From Phoronis australis (Eukaryota; Phoronida; Phoronidae), in NCBI GenBank assembly GCA_002633005.1, contig NMRA01000297.1, positions 170,737 to 234,736 of the forward strand: a stretch of 64,000 bases of DNA, written 5' to 3'. The notes under the pieces were generated by a model that saw only the letters and a list, made by a program, of their open reading frames with translations, was not told the origin of the DNA and did no database searches. Shown here in pieces: positions 1-13,206 of this stretch (its first letter is position 1; each line of letters opens with the position of its first letter). Made by a program: the position numbers and the translations under genes.

Positions 1-346
1 ATTTCCCTAGCTTACGTCAGAACACTGACAGTTAACGGTATGAGATGTGCGTCTTGCTTATATGCTGGCAATAAAGTACCGATGGTAGCCAAACAAATGA
101 CGTGGCCTCATTCAAAATCTCACATCCCATTGTTCTTTGGGATATCGAAATGGAAATTAGGTCTATGTCTATTTTAAACGCGAAAAAAGAGATTTGTAAC
201 AAAACTCTTGTTGAGTACTGTATGAGACGACCAGCATATATTGTACATGATGACGTTTAAAGTGTAGAGCTGTGTTGGGTTTCTACACGATTTTTAAGAG
301 TATGGCTAAGGCAAAGAAGTGATGCGTCATATTCCAAAGGCTTATT

Positions 347-559
347 CTAAGACCTCGAAGTTACAACAATAAAATCTTTAGCTTCTAAACAGTTTTTACG
401 TGTGCCTTTTCCGGAATAATCGTCCTTATCAAAGTTTGTTGTGAATATACTTTCGGCAAGGAAGTCAGATACGTGTTCGTACAGTTCTGGTCTAGTTGGT
501 CTGTTCAGTGAATCATGGACTTCTGGTCCAGGTTTAACTTTCAGTGTGGGATTAGACAA
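347..559 (-). CDS. Possible terminal exon of an unidentified gene
   Basis: An open minus-strand frame of about 70 codons whose text looks protein-like: charged and mixed, with RPELYEHVSDFLAE and a following NFDKDDYSGKG, ending in a stop at 347. There is no ATG; the frame opens just after a stop, so translation would have to enter through a splice acceptor, perhaps the CACTGAAAG near 538-546. I recognise no family. The rest of the gene would lie at higher coordinates on the minus strand, and no upstream exon was found. It may be chance. Confidence 0.25.
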   Translation of the reverse strand: MSNPTLKVKPGPEVHDSLNRPTRPELYEHVSDFLAESIFTTNFDKDDYSGKGTRKNCLEAKDFIVVTSRS

Positions 560-2030
560 TCAAACTATGTTGACATTAGAACCTTAGACTACACCTGAAC
601 AACTCAAACGTGCGTAAACGGTTTTAGAAGCCAAAACTGCCACAGAATTGACAGGTGTCGAATACTGCTTCCTTCGAATTCACTTGAAGACCTGAAAACA
701 TTGGCGTGGTAGGGGAAAAGGTGACGAGACGTGTTTAGATCAATTTTGTTTTCATTTTACATACAAGGGTATTGTTGAACTAGACAGAGTGTGTAGATGC
801 CCCCCAAAGACATCGTAGAGCTAGACAGAGTGTGTGGATGCCTTCAAGGCATAAATTGTGAGTATGCACGAGTGCACTGAGTTTTTCGTTTAATGATCGA
901 TGGAATCTACATTAAATAGAAACGCGTGGAACATGGTATTGACTCTGTGTAATCTCATATAACTATAGTGGGCCTATGTAAACATTAGTCTTTCAATGAC
1001 AAACACATGATATCGTCAAAATCTTAAAAAATCCATAACACATGCACATGTTGTTAGTTGGAGCTGTTCATTAATACTCAAGTCTCGTATAAAACTTTGA
1101 AGACGCCTTTAAATTTACGTAAATAGAACTGGGAAATTCGTAAATCGTTGAAGTGTTGTTAAACTAGATTTCCAGCCTCTACACATGTAGCATAACCTCA
1201 GTTGACGTATGTTATAACTTTTAACATATCGACATTTCACTTGAGAGCACCACGCTCATCGTGAGAGATATCTCGACTTTAATGTCGGCCATTAACAATC
1301 AGCACTTTCGACCCGAGTGAAGAAATGATGACGTGATCAGATTCAATAGTTGGATCTCTTGGCTTTTAATGTTGGTCAACTAAATGGTGTTACGACGAAA
1401 TAATACTGCAGTATCACCTTATCTCAGGTTGCCTGGTCATATCTCCATGGCAACATAGATTTTTGTGAAATCTGCATATTAAAGATACGAGTTCTCGTTC
1501 TTTCCTCCGAGTCAATTAGAAACTTGAGACTTGGTTTGATCACGAGGAATGCCGTTTAATCACGTGACTATACAGTGATTATGTTTTGTACGATTGTTGA
1601 TGAAATGTGAACAAAAACTGTTATTTAGTTTGTTTCTCACAGCAGCCTGTAAAACGAGTATTGGAAATCACTAGAGAGTCGTATCAACTTGCGCTTCACG
1701 TTCTCATTAAAAATGTATTAATAAACATAACTTAATGATCAAAGTTCCCACAGGAAATACGACAGCGAATACACAGACTACTGACAATCCGCTTTATCAT
1801 TGTTTTTGCAGCCTTCGATGCCTGTCGTTTTTCAAATCCCTTTGGGCAAAATACAGTGATTGACTAACTTTAAGATTTAAAAGGATGACAATCAAATTAT
1901 CGGATGCCGGCAACCCGAGCCGCGTTCGACAATACTCATTCTATTATAGGTCACCCTCCCTGCACAACAGGAAAAACTAAAAGCCGTTACTTTTTACGAG
2001 AAACCCTGGAAGGATTGCTCGAATGTATTT
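560..2030. other. No gene recognised
   Basis: AT-rich DNA without convincing coding frames. A 20-bp motif (TAGACAGAGTGTGTRGATGC) occurs twice, near 781-800 and 822-841. Confidence 0.5.
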
Positions 2031-2272
2031 CATGCGCGCACCCAGTCTTTAATATGGGGGGGGGCTCGAATTTCTGACGTAATGGAAATTTTCTTGAGAA
2101 AAAACCGGGAGAACTAAAAAATACTGGGTACCACCTTTAAGACTGTGAAATGTGCGTCTGCGCCTTTTTAGTGTCTCGTTTTCTCGGACTTTTTGTTTTC
2201 TGAGGCGGACCTTTTTGTCCACTTCGCCAAATGGGGGGCTCGTTCGAGCCCCCCCCCCTGGGTGTGCGCATG
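2031..2272 (+). mobile_element. MITE family M1, copy A (full length, 242 bp)
   Basis: Begins CATGCGCGCACCCAG and ends with the inverted CTGGGTGTGCGCATG. Flanked by TATTT on both sides, a 5-bp target duplication. The interior carries a G-run then CTCGAA near the left end and GAGGCGGACC, CCAAATGGGG and a C-run near the right end. No coding capacity. Confidence 0.8.
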
Positions 2273-4170
2273 TATTTTGCCTTTTTCAGACGGAATTCAG
2301 CGATATCGACGATATAGTTTGTAAAACGACCACAGAGCTCGTTGGGTTGCTAAGGCTGCGATCAGGCTTCGTTTGCTAGGGACGAGCGAACAAAGTGACG
2401 TGAGGTGTCGCTACAGTTGTTTCAGGCGCTTGATGCAATGTTCATATGCTTTCGTATTGATGAGTCCTCGGTAGTGTACTACGGTTATATGTCGAACAGA
2501 AGTATTTGGTTTGTCTTCAACTCTGTAACAAGAACAGTAAGTAGCGAAAATGAATTTATTTTTTGTAAAAGATGTAAAATGATTATTACTTCCTGTACTG
2601 GTCTTGCATTACTACAGCAGGCGACCACCCTAAACCTGCCTTCCATGAGAACAATTGACATTGCGTTATAGCTTCAAGTCAAGCATAACATTACTCGCCT
2701 ACTCGAGCAAAGATTTTGAGTTTGGTCTCGTGAGAAGTATCGATAACTCCTCAACAAACTCAAAAATCACCTCTAATTGCAATGAGGAACAATTTGGGGT
2801 CAGTTTCGAAACAGGAAATCCTTCAAGTAAAAATCATTGTATTTTGCCAGAAGGCGGGCTTATAAGAGTTTGGAGGTGTTATGAGTGGTAACAATCATGT
2901 TGCTATCTACATGTGATAGCAGCTGAACCAATATAAAAAATTATGTTACATATAGTTTAAAGAGTGCTGGTCGATGTCTTTTAACCAGTACGTGACAGAA
3001 ATTTGGGACCGAATTCATTATTTCCTGAAGCACAACATATTGACTGGCGCATGCATCTAACACCGCGAACAGGAGACAATGGAAGACACGTGTTACTGAA
3101 GTTTGTTACAAGAAAGTTTGTGTACCGAGACTTTTGTTATTTGGAAAACGTGTGGGAGTGTCACACAAAGTATAAAACTGTAAAATTTAACTCAAAACGG
3201 TATACATTTTCTGAAAGTAGGAAACCAGTAGAATGTGATTATTCGTTTTATACCATTCTGTTTGGTGACGAAAAAATGCCTTTTTAAGCAAAAAAAATCA
3301 CAGTATTAATTATTACACATCACCGAAGCTAATGTATCAATAACTACACATGACAGAATTTCACTTCAGTTTACCTGCATGCGGATCACTATAGTAATTA
3401 AAAAACATTCTTTCGAATAGAAACGCTTGGGCTCAACATCCGCATTTACATCGGCTCATTATTCATTTTTCGAGAGCAATACATTAAACATCTAGAAGTG
3501 CATTAGAAAGTAATGAAGAGTACAAATTATGTCAACTGAACTTGTGTAATTTTTAAATGTTAAACTTTTTTCAAAGAGGGTATCACGATTAAACGTAGAT
3601 GTAAGCGTTACAAATAAATAAAAAATCGAGTATACTACACATTAAATAACACTTTTCCAATTTGATGATCCCTATAATATTCTGCGTTTCATGATCGTTA
3701 GCCCAGAATTAATCATTCATGTGACGAATTGTATTTTATCGTTGATGGATTATAACAGCGTGTAAATTATTGATATCTTCTTATAACGTATTCTAGTATA
3801 CAGCCGCTTCGATGGTAATAAATTAATATCTAGCACAAAGCCAACTGCGTTACAGGGATGAAACAAAATGTACATTGTGGAATACACGGTGTGCATCAGT
3901 GATGCTTTAATATTGAGTAGATTGTTGAAATAATTTATACACATCTGTATCTGATAACATCACACAATTTTAAAAGACAATGAATTGTCACAGTCGACTA
4001 TACGACCGTTACTGAGATGTGACACCGTCTCAAACGGTTCTTTGTCTTGGGCCTCTTTCCCTTTATTTTCTCGGCACAGGACGTTGCTTACTTGCACGTG
4101 TTTTTAAACAATAAGGAAAAGCGGTATGTGCAAAAGTCTGTCTGGTACATCTTATCACTGGAGATGTACA
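2273..4170. other. No gene recognised
   Basis: Contains several short open frames, the longest at 3003-3287 (94 codons), none resembling a known family or flanked by good splice sites. Confidence 0.4.
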
Positions 4171-4171
4171 T

Positions 4172-4490
4172 TACTGGTGCAACAGCTATGTATCAAGTGC
4201 AGCAGTTATGTACGTAGTGCTAGAGTTATGTACGTAGGGCTGGAGTTATGAATGTAGGGTTGGAGTTTTGTATGTAGCGCTTCAGTTGCGTACGAGGTGC
4301 TGCAGGTGTGCTGGTACTGTAGCAGTTGCGTACGCAGTGATGCAGTTGTGTACGTACTGCTGCAGTTGTGTATGCAGTGCTCCAGTTATGTATGTAGTGT
4401 AGCAGGTATGTACGTAGTGCTGTAGTAATATACCTAGTGTGGCCGTAATCGTGTACGTATAGTGATGCAGTTGTGTAGTTGGTGCTGCTA
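4172..4490. repeat. Minisatellite, about 21-bp unit
   Basis: Degenerate tandem units close to GTACGTAGTGCTGCAGTTGT. Because the period is a multiple of three, one minus-strand frame stays open through the array (4226-4513) and reads as imperfect seven-residue repeats; this is a by-product, not evidence for a gene. Confidence 0.75.
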
Positions 4491-5334
4491 GGGTGTACGG
4501 AATGCCTATTCACGCAGCTGCTACATGTGGTGTTTTACCATTTGGCCCGGCACTATGTACACATTTAAAGCTTTCAACAACATATTCTGCTTCTTTATCT
4601 CATAGTTATGGGACGACAATTCCAATCTTCGTTGATATTTTCATGACAATTGAGGAACGTTATAGAACTGGGCAACAACGGTTGCGTTCAATAACGGAAC
4701 TCAGTTGCAAGATGTTTGTATTATCTTATCTAGCGTGTGGTCTAGCTGCTTACGTGTTACAGAAAGTTACGTCGCAGGGTCAATGAAGATGTGAAATAAT
4801 TAGCACTCCATTTTGCAACCGGTTGACAGCAAGACACACAGCATATCTGCGCTGACGTTGCCGCTGAGCTGTTGGTTTTCCAATTTGCTGTGGCCGTATT
4901 TGTATTGGCTTGCCAGTGTTAACGTTTGACTTCCCTACATGTATCAACATTCTCATGCCACTTACACAAAACTGGAGACAACACTGGCTTGTTCTTGATT
5001 GAACGTGGGAAGTCTAGATACACTGAACAGTATATTGTCGACAGTCATATATTTTCAATATTACTTATACTCTATCGGTTTCAAACAAAGCTCATTTACA
5101 GTCTGGGCAAGCTTCAAACTTGCTCAGAAGCACAATAAATGTTTTTAAGTAACATCTTATAAACGTTTTAAAGTAACACCCTCGAATCAGTCTTGAAAAC
5201 ACAACTGATGCACCTCTAGCTACCTTAAAGAGATATGGAACGTGGTATATATCTTCTCAACAATTACCATCTTGCAACGTTAAGCACATTGTTAATCACT
5301 TTCCGTTTCCCTGTGAAGGAATTTCTGATAAATT
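4491..5334. other. No gene recognised
   Basis: Unique-looking AT-rich DNA. A plus-strand frame at 4493-4786 (97 codons) lacks recognisable motifs. Confidence 0.4.
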
Positions 5335-5935
5335 ACAAAAATCGCGATTTTTGAAATACACGTGAAGTAAAAACTCTGCAGTCACCACGAAGTTTTTAAC
5401 CTCCCTAGTACATGCTCTCACAATCATTCGACAAACAACTGACTGACGATGAATATTGTCTGCAAATTATCACGTATGATTTCACTCCCAATTTGAGGTC
5501 TGCAGCACAGCATGAGGTAAACCAGCGAAGCAAGCAATTTTTCAAAAATAATTTCAGTTGCATAAATGCTACTATCCCTTTACAACTAAATTTTAACACT
5601 TAGGGACTTACATCAATTGCCTCTTAATCGGACTGGCTGCTGCTTGAAGTCATTATTTTGTTTACGTTAAATGTCAAATATCAAATTTTTCATATAAGGG
5701 AAATGTGCTACGTCTATGTCTTGCTATACCAAGTTCGAAGGCGTGCTTTGCCTTGTCGGGGAAAAATGGACGAAGTGACGAGCAATCGACAGATCGTTTT
5801 TTAGAAATTTGAAACGAAAAAATAAATGCTTTGACATCAACAGAAATATTTACGAGCAAACTATGAAAATACCTGGTGAGCATGTTGAATTCTATTTCAG
5901 TGGCAGATAACCTCGGAAACCCTGAATAATGCAAT
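5335..5935 (+). repeat. Dispersed repeat R1, copy 1
   Basis: Shares two blocks with 36520-36900: a left block around TTTTTGAAATACACG and a right block from GAAATGTGCTACG through ATACCTGGTGAGCA to TTTCAGTGGCAGA. The spacing between blocks is longer here, by roughly 200 bases, so this copy has an insertion or the other a deletion. No coding function seen. Confidence 0.7.
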
Positions 5936-6750
5936 TTATTCTGTTTATCAGGATCCAGACCGCTTTAAATGCAATGTACAGTGAGTGCAGGATCATGAAT
6001 ATTCCCAATTTTTCGTCGCCTGTGTTGCGTTCCACATACGCACAAAATCTCAAGATCACGAAAGCATTCACGGGATATCGAAAGAGAAACTTGTAAACAC
6101 ACTAGATTTTCTCACGTGTGTCATGCGTCTACTTAGCGCATCCCTGGTTAGTAGAAAACCCAACAGTGAACAAAACGATTTCATTTAATTAAGTAATAAC
6201 TGTGATGATCAAATAAATGAAAAAAAATCTAAATTAAGACAATTAACACTAAAGGTAGATGGATTACAATTTAGAATTATCGACAAAGTCAATTAGTAAA
6301 TGTTTGTTAAGAGTTAACGGTAACTGCCGTCAGACTTATTGGTGTTTGACACACACTGGCCATTAAAGACTGTGTGAAGAGTAGCCGAGAATAAACAAAC
6401 GTCAATTATTGCAATACTTATGTTAGTGTTAAGTAATATCCAGTAGCGACATTTCTATGGTCAATATTTTTGACGGGGATAACCACCTTTCAAGTATATG
6501 GTCAAATGTTCGCTGGGTTTTGAATGCTGAAAATAGCCATTCCTTGAATTATTTCAATTCAACAGAGAGCTAGTCAACACATGCCCTGACTACGCTGCTA
6601 TCTCCAGAAACAAATCTTGTCGTAAATGGAAACACCCAACCGATTTCATTAGCAATGTAGTTTTTAAAGTGCTGGTGCAGTTTTTGACACCACACCAGTC
6701 GCATTGCTTACGTCATCAGCCAAAGACAGGCGTCGTCACTGACAGTTATT
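5936..6750. other. No gene recognised
   Basis: AT-rich; one short frame (5985-6188) without family resemblance. Confidence 0.4.
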
Positions 6751-7946
6751 ACTCTGCGCGTGTAAGCGCAGAGTACTGTTGTTCCTGGGTTTTCTTCAAT
6801 TTTTTTCTTATTCTTATTCTTCTTCCGACACCTTGAGACTTAATAACTCCAAAACGGATGCAGGTATGTTCTTTAAATTCTGCATGTGATTTTTGGCAGT
6901 ACATAAATTTTGATTCGTTATATAATCATATTCCACATTGCACCGGAAGAGGTCATTTGGTGCAAAGGTCAATAATTTTCAAAATGCCACTTCTTCATTT
7001 TTAAAGCTATTCTTTTCAAATTCGGTGCACAGGTACAAGTTAATAAGGCAATTTAAAACATTACTTTTCTAAGTAATCGGGTCATTCAATCAGGTGAAAT
7101 AGGTCAAATGTCATTAGGTGCAAATTAAAATTTTGAGCTAGACACTGCAAATTGACAGGTCTGATTGGTACAGGTAATTCAATTTGGAATTCAAAGTTTC
7201 AGGTCATTTAGTGCAAACATGGGGTCATTAGGTACATTTTTCTTCTGAAAATTTGACTTTTTCAATCAGCAAGTATTCAGATGTATCAACCGTTAGGCAA
7301 CTGTGATTCTCAGCATTAAACACATTTTTATGGGCTTTGCAATAATTCTCCTAAAGACGCTTATAATGCACCGGATAGGGTCAATTAGTGCAAAGGTCAT
7401 GTAACGTTAAAAATGTTATATCTCTTACGTTTTTCAAGGAATTCTTTTCAATTTCAGCACACTGGTGTAAGTCAACATGCCAATTGAATACCCTAGTTTC
7501 TTTCGCAATAGGTTTAACCAATCAGAAAAAATAGGTCAAAGGTCAATGAGTGCAAACTAAAATTTTGAGCTAAAGTCTTCAAAATTACATATCTGTTTAC
7601 TAAGTGCGATTGAGTTTGAATTCTAAATTTTCAGGTCATTTGGTGCACCCATGGGGTCATTAGGTGCATTTTTCTTCTGAAAGTTTGACCAATTCATTCA
7701 TCCTGTATTCTGAAGTGCTTAAAGTAAAACGTGTGATTTTTAGCATTAACTACACTTTTAATCGAGTTAACAATTACTCCCTCATCGGGGCTCATAATGC
7801 ACCGGAAGAGGTCAATTAGTGGAAAGGTCATCAAAAAATTAATATGTAATTTCTCCTACAATTTTAAAGAATTCCTTTTCATATTGGTAAACGGGTTGCT
7901 GTCAGTAACTTCCCATAATAATTCCAGTAATACGCACGCGCAGAGT
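6751..7946. mobile_element. Repeat element with internal tandem units of about 430 bp
   Basis: Outer ends are inverted: ACTCTGCGCGTG at 6751 and CACGCGCAGAGT ending 7946. The left end also forms a perfect 9-bp hairpin (6751-6774, loop GTGTAA). Inside, GCACCGGAWRGGGTCA-like starts at 6940, 7368 and 7799 mark units of 428 and 431 bp plus a partial third. The units are rich in AGGTCA- and GGTGCA-type hexamers. Terminal hairpin plus internal tandem repeats resemble Helitron-derived non-autonomous elements, but the class is not proven. Confidence 0.6.
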
Positions 7947-8434
7947 CCGTTATTGTCACGCCGTAATCTTTCTAGTTACTTTTGTGGTACGTTTTATTAG
8001 AAAACTTGAATTCACCAGTCGTTTAATGTGCCGTGTGCGAATGTTTCCTATACCGTGAAAGATCAACAGTGGCCGGGACTGATATTAGCCATTATAAAAA
8101 TTCTGAGATGACCTGTGAAGTTGAGATATATGGCATATCTGTGTAAAAATCACGTTACACGCACATTGTAAGGGTGTACATATATGAACGAATAGTATCT
8201 TGGAAAATTAAGTGATTGGGATGTTAATCAGAATCCATTTTAAATGTCTAACGGTAAACACATACATCTGAGCAGTCTTATGCGAGACCATGACCAAAAA
8301 GGTAAAATATCAGAACACGACACGATACACACAGTGTATAAAAGAAAACTGTATTTTAGGTCTGCTCGTTCAACATCGACTTTATGCCCTAAAAACGTTT
8401 GTTCACAGAATACACGATGGGGTGTTTTTTGCCA
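7947..8434. other. No gene recognised
   Basis: No coding or repeat signal beyond AT-richness. Confidence 0.4.
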
Positions 8435-8436
8435 AG

Positions 8437-8453
8437 ACATCATCACCATCACT

Positions 8454-8529
<76 letters not shown>

Positions 8530-8594
8530 CCATCACCATCATCATTATCATAATCATCATCATCACCACCACCACCACCACCATCATCATTATT
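8437..8594. repeat. (ATC)n trinucleotide microsatellite
   Basis: About 150 bp of CAT/ATC/TCA triplets with few interruptions. All three plus frames are open (poly-His, poly-Ile, poly-Ser) and the minus strand reads poly-Met; none is a credible gene. Confidence 0.95.
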
Positions 8595-9423
8595 GAAGTA
8601 GTATGATCAATTCCTAACTTCAACGTAGGCCTATTTGTTTCTAAAAAAACATGATGCATTTGTACTTGAACACTTTAACCGATGACCTGAGTTTGAGTAG
8701 GAGTTAAGCCGTCTTTGTGACTGGAAACAGTTAAGGCTCATTATATTTTACCAAACTCGCATCCTCGCATAAAAAATGGTTTCGCGCTCAGTCCGTCCTT
8801 GATTACAACCTCACCAGTCATCATTTCACGGAATCGTGTTCATTGGTTGAAAAAGTAAACATACAGTAGATACAACTCATTGCGGGGTCAATTTGAAAAC
8901 AATCAATTTTTCGTAATTAGCGTCAGCAATAAGCGATGCAGACGTTGGTTCAATTACAAAGATACAGGTTATCACTGTAGGAAAAGGTTGTTAAGGCTCA
9001 CACTTCACACGTTTACCGAAGCTGTTAAGCCGAGACATTTAAGTTGGCGTACAAATAGATGGTTGAAAATTCTGTTAGTACTCTGCACTAATTTGACTGA
9101 GTTTGTTTCACTTCCGCTTGATGTTCACACCTATGACTTTTAATGTTTACATATTAACATGTTACGTACGAGGCAGGCCTTTTTACTCTGATGATAGCAG
9201 CAAAACCGTTGCAAAGCCTAGCATTAACATACCAGACGCAGTACTTGTGGTGTACGACCAAGTCAAGCCACACCCTTTTCCCATTAACAGTTTGCCCCAT
9301 CTTGCCGTCGCCACCAAATCGCCGAACTCCATCTGTAATCTACTTTTCTATTAAAAACGTCGCGTAGCTAGTACTCGACAGAGTTTTTAAGTGAATTTTC
9401 ATTGGCTAAGAAGCGCAGCAGTT
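8595..9423. other. No gene recognised
   Basis: Two short plus frames (8880-9143, 9103-9354) overlap and have no recognisable features. Confidence 0.4.
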
Positions 9424-9716
9424 ACAACAAAAGTAGCATTATAGGGCTATGTGTAACAAAAAATACCATAATAGGGCTATGGTGTAACAAAAATTAGCAT
9501 TATAGGGCTATGGTGTAACAAAAACTAGCATTACAGGGCTATGGTGCAACAAAAAGTAGCATTATAGGGCTATGGCGTAACACTAAGTAGCATTATAACA
9601 GTATGATGTAACAATAAGTACCATTATATAGGGCTATGGCGTAACACTAAGTAGCATTATAACAGTATGGCGTAACAATAAGCAGCATTATAGGGCTATG
9701 GTGTAACAATAAGTGC
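9424..9716. repeat. Minisatellite, about 35-bp unit
   Basis: Eight or so units based on AGTAGCATTATAGGGCTATG followed by GTGTAACAA. Two variant units read ATAACAGTATG in place of the GGGCTATG block and alternate with standard units, hinting at a higher-order dimer late in the array. Confidence 0.85.
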
Positions 9717-10380
9717 AGCTTGTTATAGGTTTAAAATTTTTGCGCGAAATTGAGAACGTTCTCTTTAGCAGCGTACAGTAACATGCTATGTAGAGATTCA
9801 TTCTATCTTTGTAATCAAACAATTAGTAATCATTGAACTACATACTCTATTGAACCACACTCTTTTAATACCTTTAATTGTGCAAATTACCAAAAAAAAA
9901 CCGACCGAACAACAGATTGCGCGTCTGGCAAAGGAGTGAATTCAAAAGTGGTAATCTAGGTTGATCTCAAGGGGTCAAGTTTCACTGTAACTATGCCTGT
10001 GTATTGTTATCAACAGAAATCTTTTTCGATTGGCGTAGTCGAATGACCTCTGCTTGATAACAGTAGCAATCGTAGTGGCCACGATCGTTACTGCAGGAGT
10101 GTCACCGGAAGTTCGTAAGCGATGTTCTGCGCAGAGATTAATCGCGTTTCCCTAACGCGGTAAGTACAGTTTGTTTGAGCAGTCTGAGTGAATTCAAGAC
10201 TATTAGATACATGTACTTTATATTGCCTGGTGTTCTGGAAATCACGAAACGTGCACATACATGTGCTATTCAACGACAGCAGAGGTAAGTTACTGACGAG
10301 GAAGGGGGTTCTTGACTATATTCTGGACAGGGGTGTGCAGCCGGAAAACTAAGTTACAACTGGATGAATAGATCGTTAGT
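9717..10380. other. No gene recognised
   Basis: Nothing recognisable; a minus frame at 10088-10273 is short and featureless. Confidence 0.4.
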
Positions 10381-10385
10381 CTGAA

Positions 10386-10499
10386 GGCAGACAGACAGAC
10401 ACAGACAGACAGACAGACAGACACAGACAGACAGACACAGACAGACAGACACAGACAGACAGACAGACAGACACAGACAGACAGACAGGCAGGCAGACA
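10386..10499. repeat. (ACAG)n microsatellite with ACACAG interruptions
   Basis: ACAGACAG tetranucleotide array regularly broken by an extra AC. A few more CAGACAGA copies occur near 10619-10632. Confidence 0.95.
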
Positions 10500-13206
10500 A
10501 AAAGCAGACTGGCAGAGACTGACAGATGAATTGATAGATCGTTATATATGCCGTAAAAGATTTTAGTTTATCGGTTCGTTCCAGGTATGGCCATCTTGTT
10601 TACACAAGAAAGGAGACTAACAGACAGACAGATGCTTGTATGGGATTCACCTATTATATGAGTTAGGGAACGTTACAGCTGCGGAAAAGGCATTTTGAAA
10701 ATGTCCGTGCGTTAAAACTGACAAGCGCCTCCTATTGCCATGGGCTTGACGTCGTTCTTAACTGTTTTCCAAATGAGTTATTATAGAAGGAAATTCAAAG
10801 CGACCACCAAAATTGTGACAGTTTGCACCTCGGAGGTCATTATAAACTCTTTTAATTTCAGTAAGGTTTACAACAACACCGTGAACCAGTTGTCACAACG
10901 AAAAATGACGACATTTTGTCTTGGGAAGTCTGTACAATCCTCAAACTGTGACATTTTCTGCAGTTACGATGTTTCGTTGTCGTATCTATTCCAGTTCAAT
11001 ATCTTTTAAATGTTTTGCTTGCACAGGTTGTGAAAATACTTTAGTTAGAACTCATGTACTTGCTCGAATAACATGCGGGTATGTATAAAAGAATTAGAAG
11101 TGTCACCAGTCTTCACTTGGTTGTACGTTTGTGCAGTTCCGTGGTACGTTTATGTGGTCATCAAGGAAATGTGTTGGTGCTCGGTATCAAAGCTTGAAGA
11201 CACAAACACCATTCAAGGAAAACGTGTGTATTTTCTGGAACTGCTTTGTCCAACAATGTTGATTTTTATATGTCAGCAGCAGTGCCACTTGGCAGAAGTG
11301 TTGGGTGTTGGACAAGGTCCCTATGCCCTCCTCTAGATCTGCAGGTGGGTGGACAAGATCCCTATGCCCTACTCTAGATCTGCCGTTGATAGCTAAGTCA
11401 ATAATAGTTTCTTAGTGGTAGTCATAAGCATTCTAGTTTCTTGAGCATGGGGTCTTTTTGTGTGTATAGAGGGTCACGTGACTGCTGCGTCCTGTATTTT
11501 TTGTGAGTTTGGCAGTAGGCTATAGCGCAAGATTATGTTGATGAAAAGCTATTGTTTAGCAAGTAATGACTAAATGACTGGCGTGATTGAAACGACCAAT
11601 CAAAAGTAGTCTGACAATTTCTTTTCCATGAGCCAAGCTGTCTTGCTGCAAGCATGTTGCGAGTGTCTTGTGTCACGTAACACGTCCTTAACTGCAGTTC
11701 CACAGTAAGGACCCTTGTTTCAATAGCACCTCTTTATAAATATGAAATCTCGCTTGCGTGAGAGACCGTTGTGGGTTATGCTTAGTATAGGTCCGTTGGA
11801 GCGGTTTAACTTGCGCGGGCTGTTATGGAGTTTTAAAATCTGTCAACGGTATTTCATACTACAGATTCACCCTGTCATCTCATTGTGCATCAAACCTAAT
11901 TAGTTCACTTCTGTGTAATTTGCATTGCCTTGCTTTGACAAGCGTAAAACAAGTCTGTCGTGTTAACTGACATTCCAATAGTAGCATATGAAACTGCCTT
12001 ACATTATCAACACAACCTCCCTGCTTTATGTTTGATATCGTAATCCGATTTGCCCGCTGATGTCAAGAACAAAGAAAGTTGATTTGTTATCTTACATTAT
12101 TACACCATATGTGATAACTGAACATTTAAAAGTGTCACTATAAGTACGATATAGACGCGTATTTTCTCCCATTCGCTTTTATAAAAATCATCGGTTAAAT
12201 TGGATGATTGATTTGCCGACAGATTTCGCTTGGGCATGCTTTGGTTAGTAAATCAATAAATACTCGACGAATAACGCGGGCGGGAAAGCAACTGAATCTT
12301 ATTTCGAGGCTGAGGTTAGGATAGCATTTACCATCTTCACTAATGCTTTCTTCTCCTAACAGTTAGTATAAAATTTTTGCAGGCTTAGTCCTAACATTTG
12401 TAGATAATTCCTACTGATTTTGAAGTCTGGTGGTCAATGTCAATGTCACTCTCACGCGAACATGTCATGTTTGCCTTTTGGGTGAAAGCGGTTGGAAACG
12501 ATTACATAAGGGTCGTCTTAACAATAACACAGGCTTCCACGTACATGTAAGGCCGGTCCAATTGGACACCTGCCAACATAACTACTCTTAGAAGTGAAAT
12601 GCAAATTATGTACCATTAAGTACTCGTGTACTGTACATGTATTTATCTACATTGTATAGACCTGTCGGTAGCCTACTCCTAATAACAGCACGATAAATCC
12701 TTCACTCGTCTCAGGCCGAGACATGGGCAAAACCTCTTTTGTCGAAATTCCGCGGCTTTTTGTTTTCTCATATGAAAGTTAAACACGATCTTTTTTGCCG
12801 AAATACTCGACGTGTCTGAACCTTCAACCACATGACGCAACTTTTGTAAAAACATTTGTGCTATGTTAAGTAAACCCCCTTACTTTTGTTAATAATTTTA
12901 TTTTAAACTTAACAATTGTAAAATGCACTTAGCTCTCGTAATAAACGTGTAAGTCAGAGTCAGATAAATACTCTGAAGTTAATTGTAACATGAAAACTTA
13001 TCAATTGTCTATAAACACAACAATCTGCATGGCTTTCCCGCGCGTGGGCACTGAATTGACCTTGAGACAGCTACATGTAGGCGTGGTTTCTGTAGTTGGG
13101 GTTCATCTCCGTTTGAATGAACGACGACTGGATATGGAATTCGCCGCCGAAGATGGGTCCGTTTAAGTAGTTATTTGCATGCCCTTCCGACTGGGAGTGC
13201 AGTTGA
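10500..13206. other. No gene recognised
   Basis: Short plus frames at 10740-11009 and 11073-11336 lack family resemblance. A 34-bp sequence ending CTCTAGATCTGC is repeated in tandem with a 41-bp period at 11309-11342 and 11350-11383. Confidence 0.4.

Noticed and set aside
8240-8659. Open frames reading poly-His, poly-Ser, poly-Ile or poly-Met
   Set aside because: They are produced by the (ATC)n microsatellite, which opens all frames on both strands.
9424-9716. Regularly spaced repeats resembling a CRISPR array
   Set aside because: Units are contiguous, variable minisatellite repeats without unique spacers, in a eukaryotic genome.
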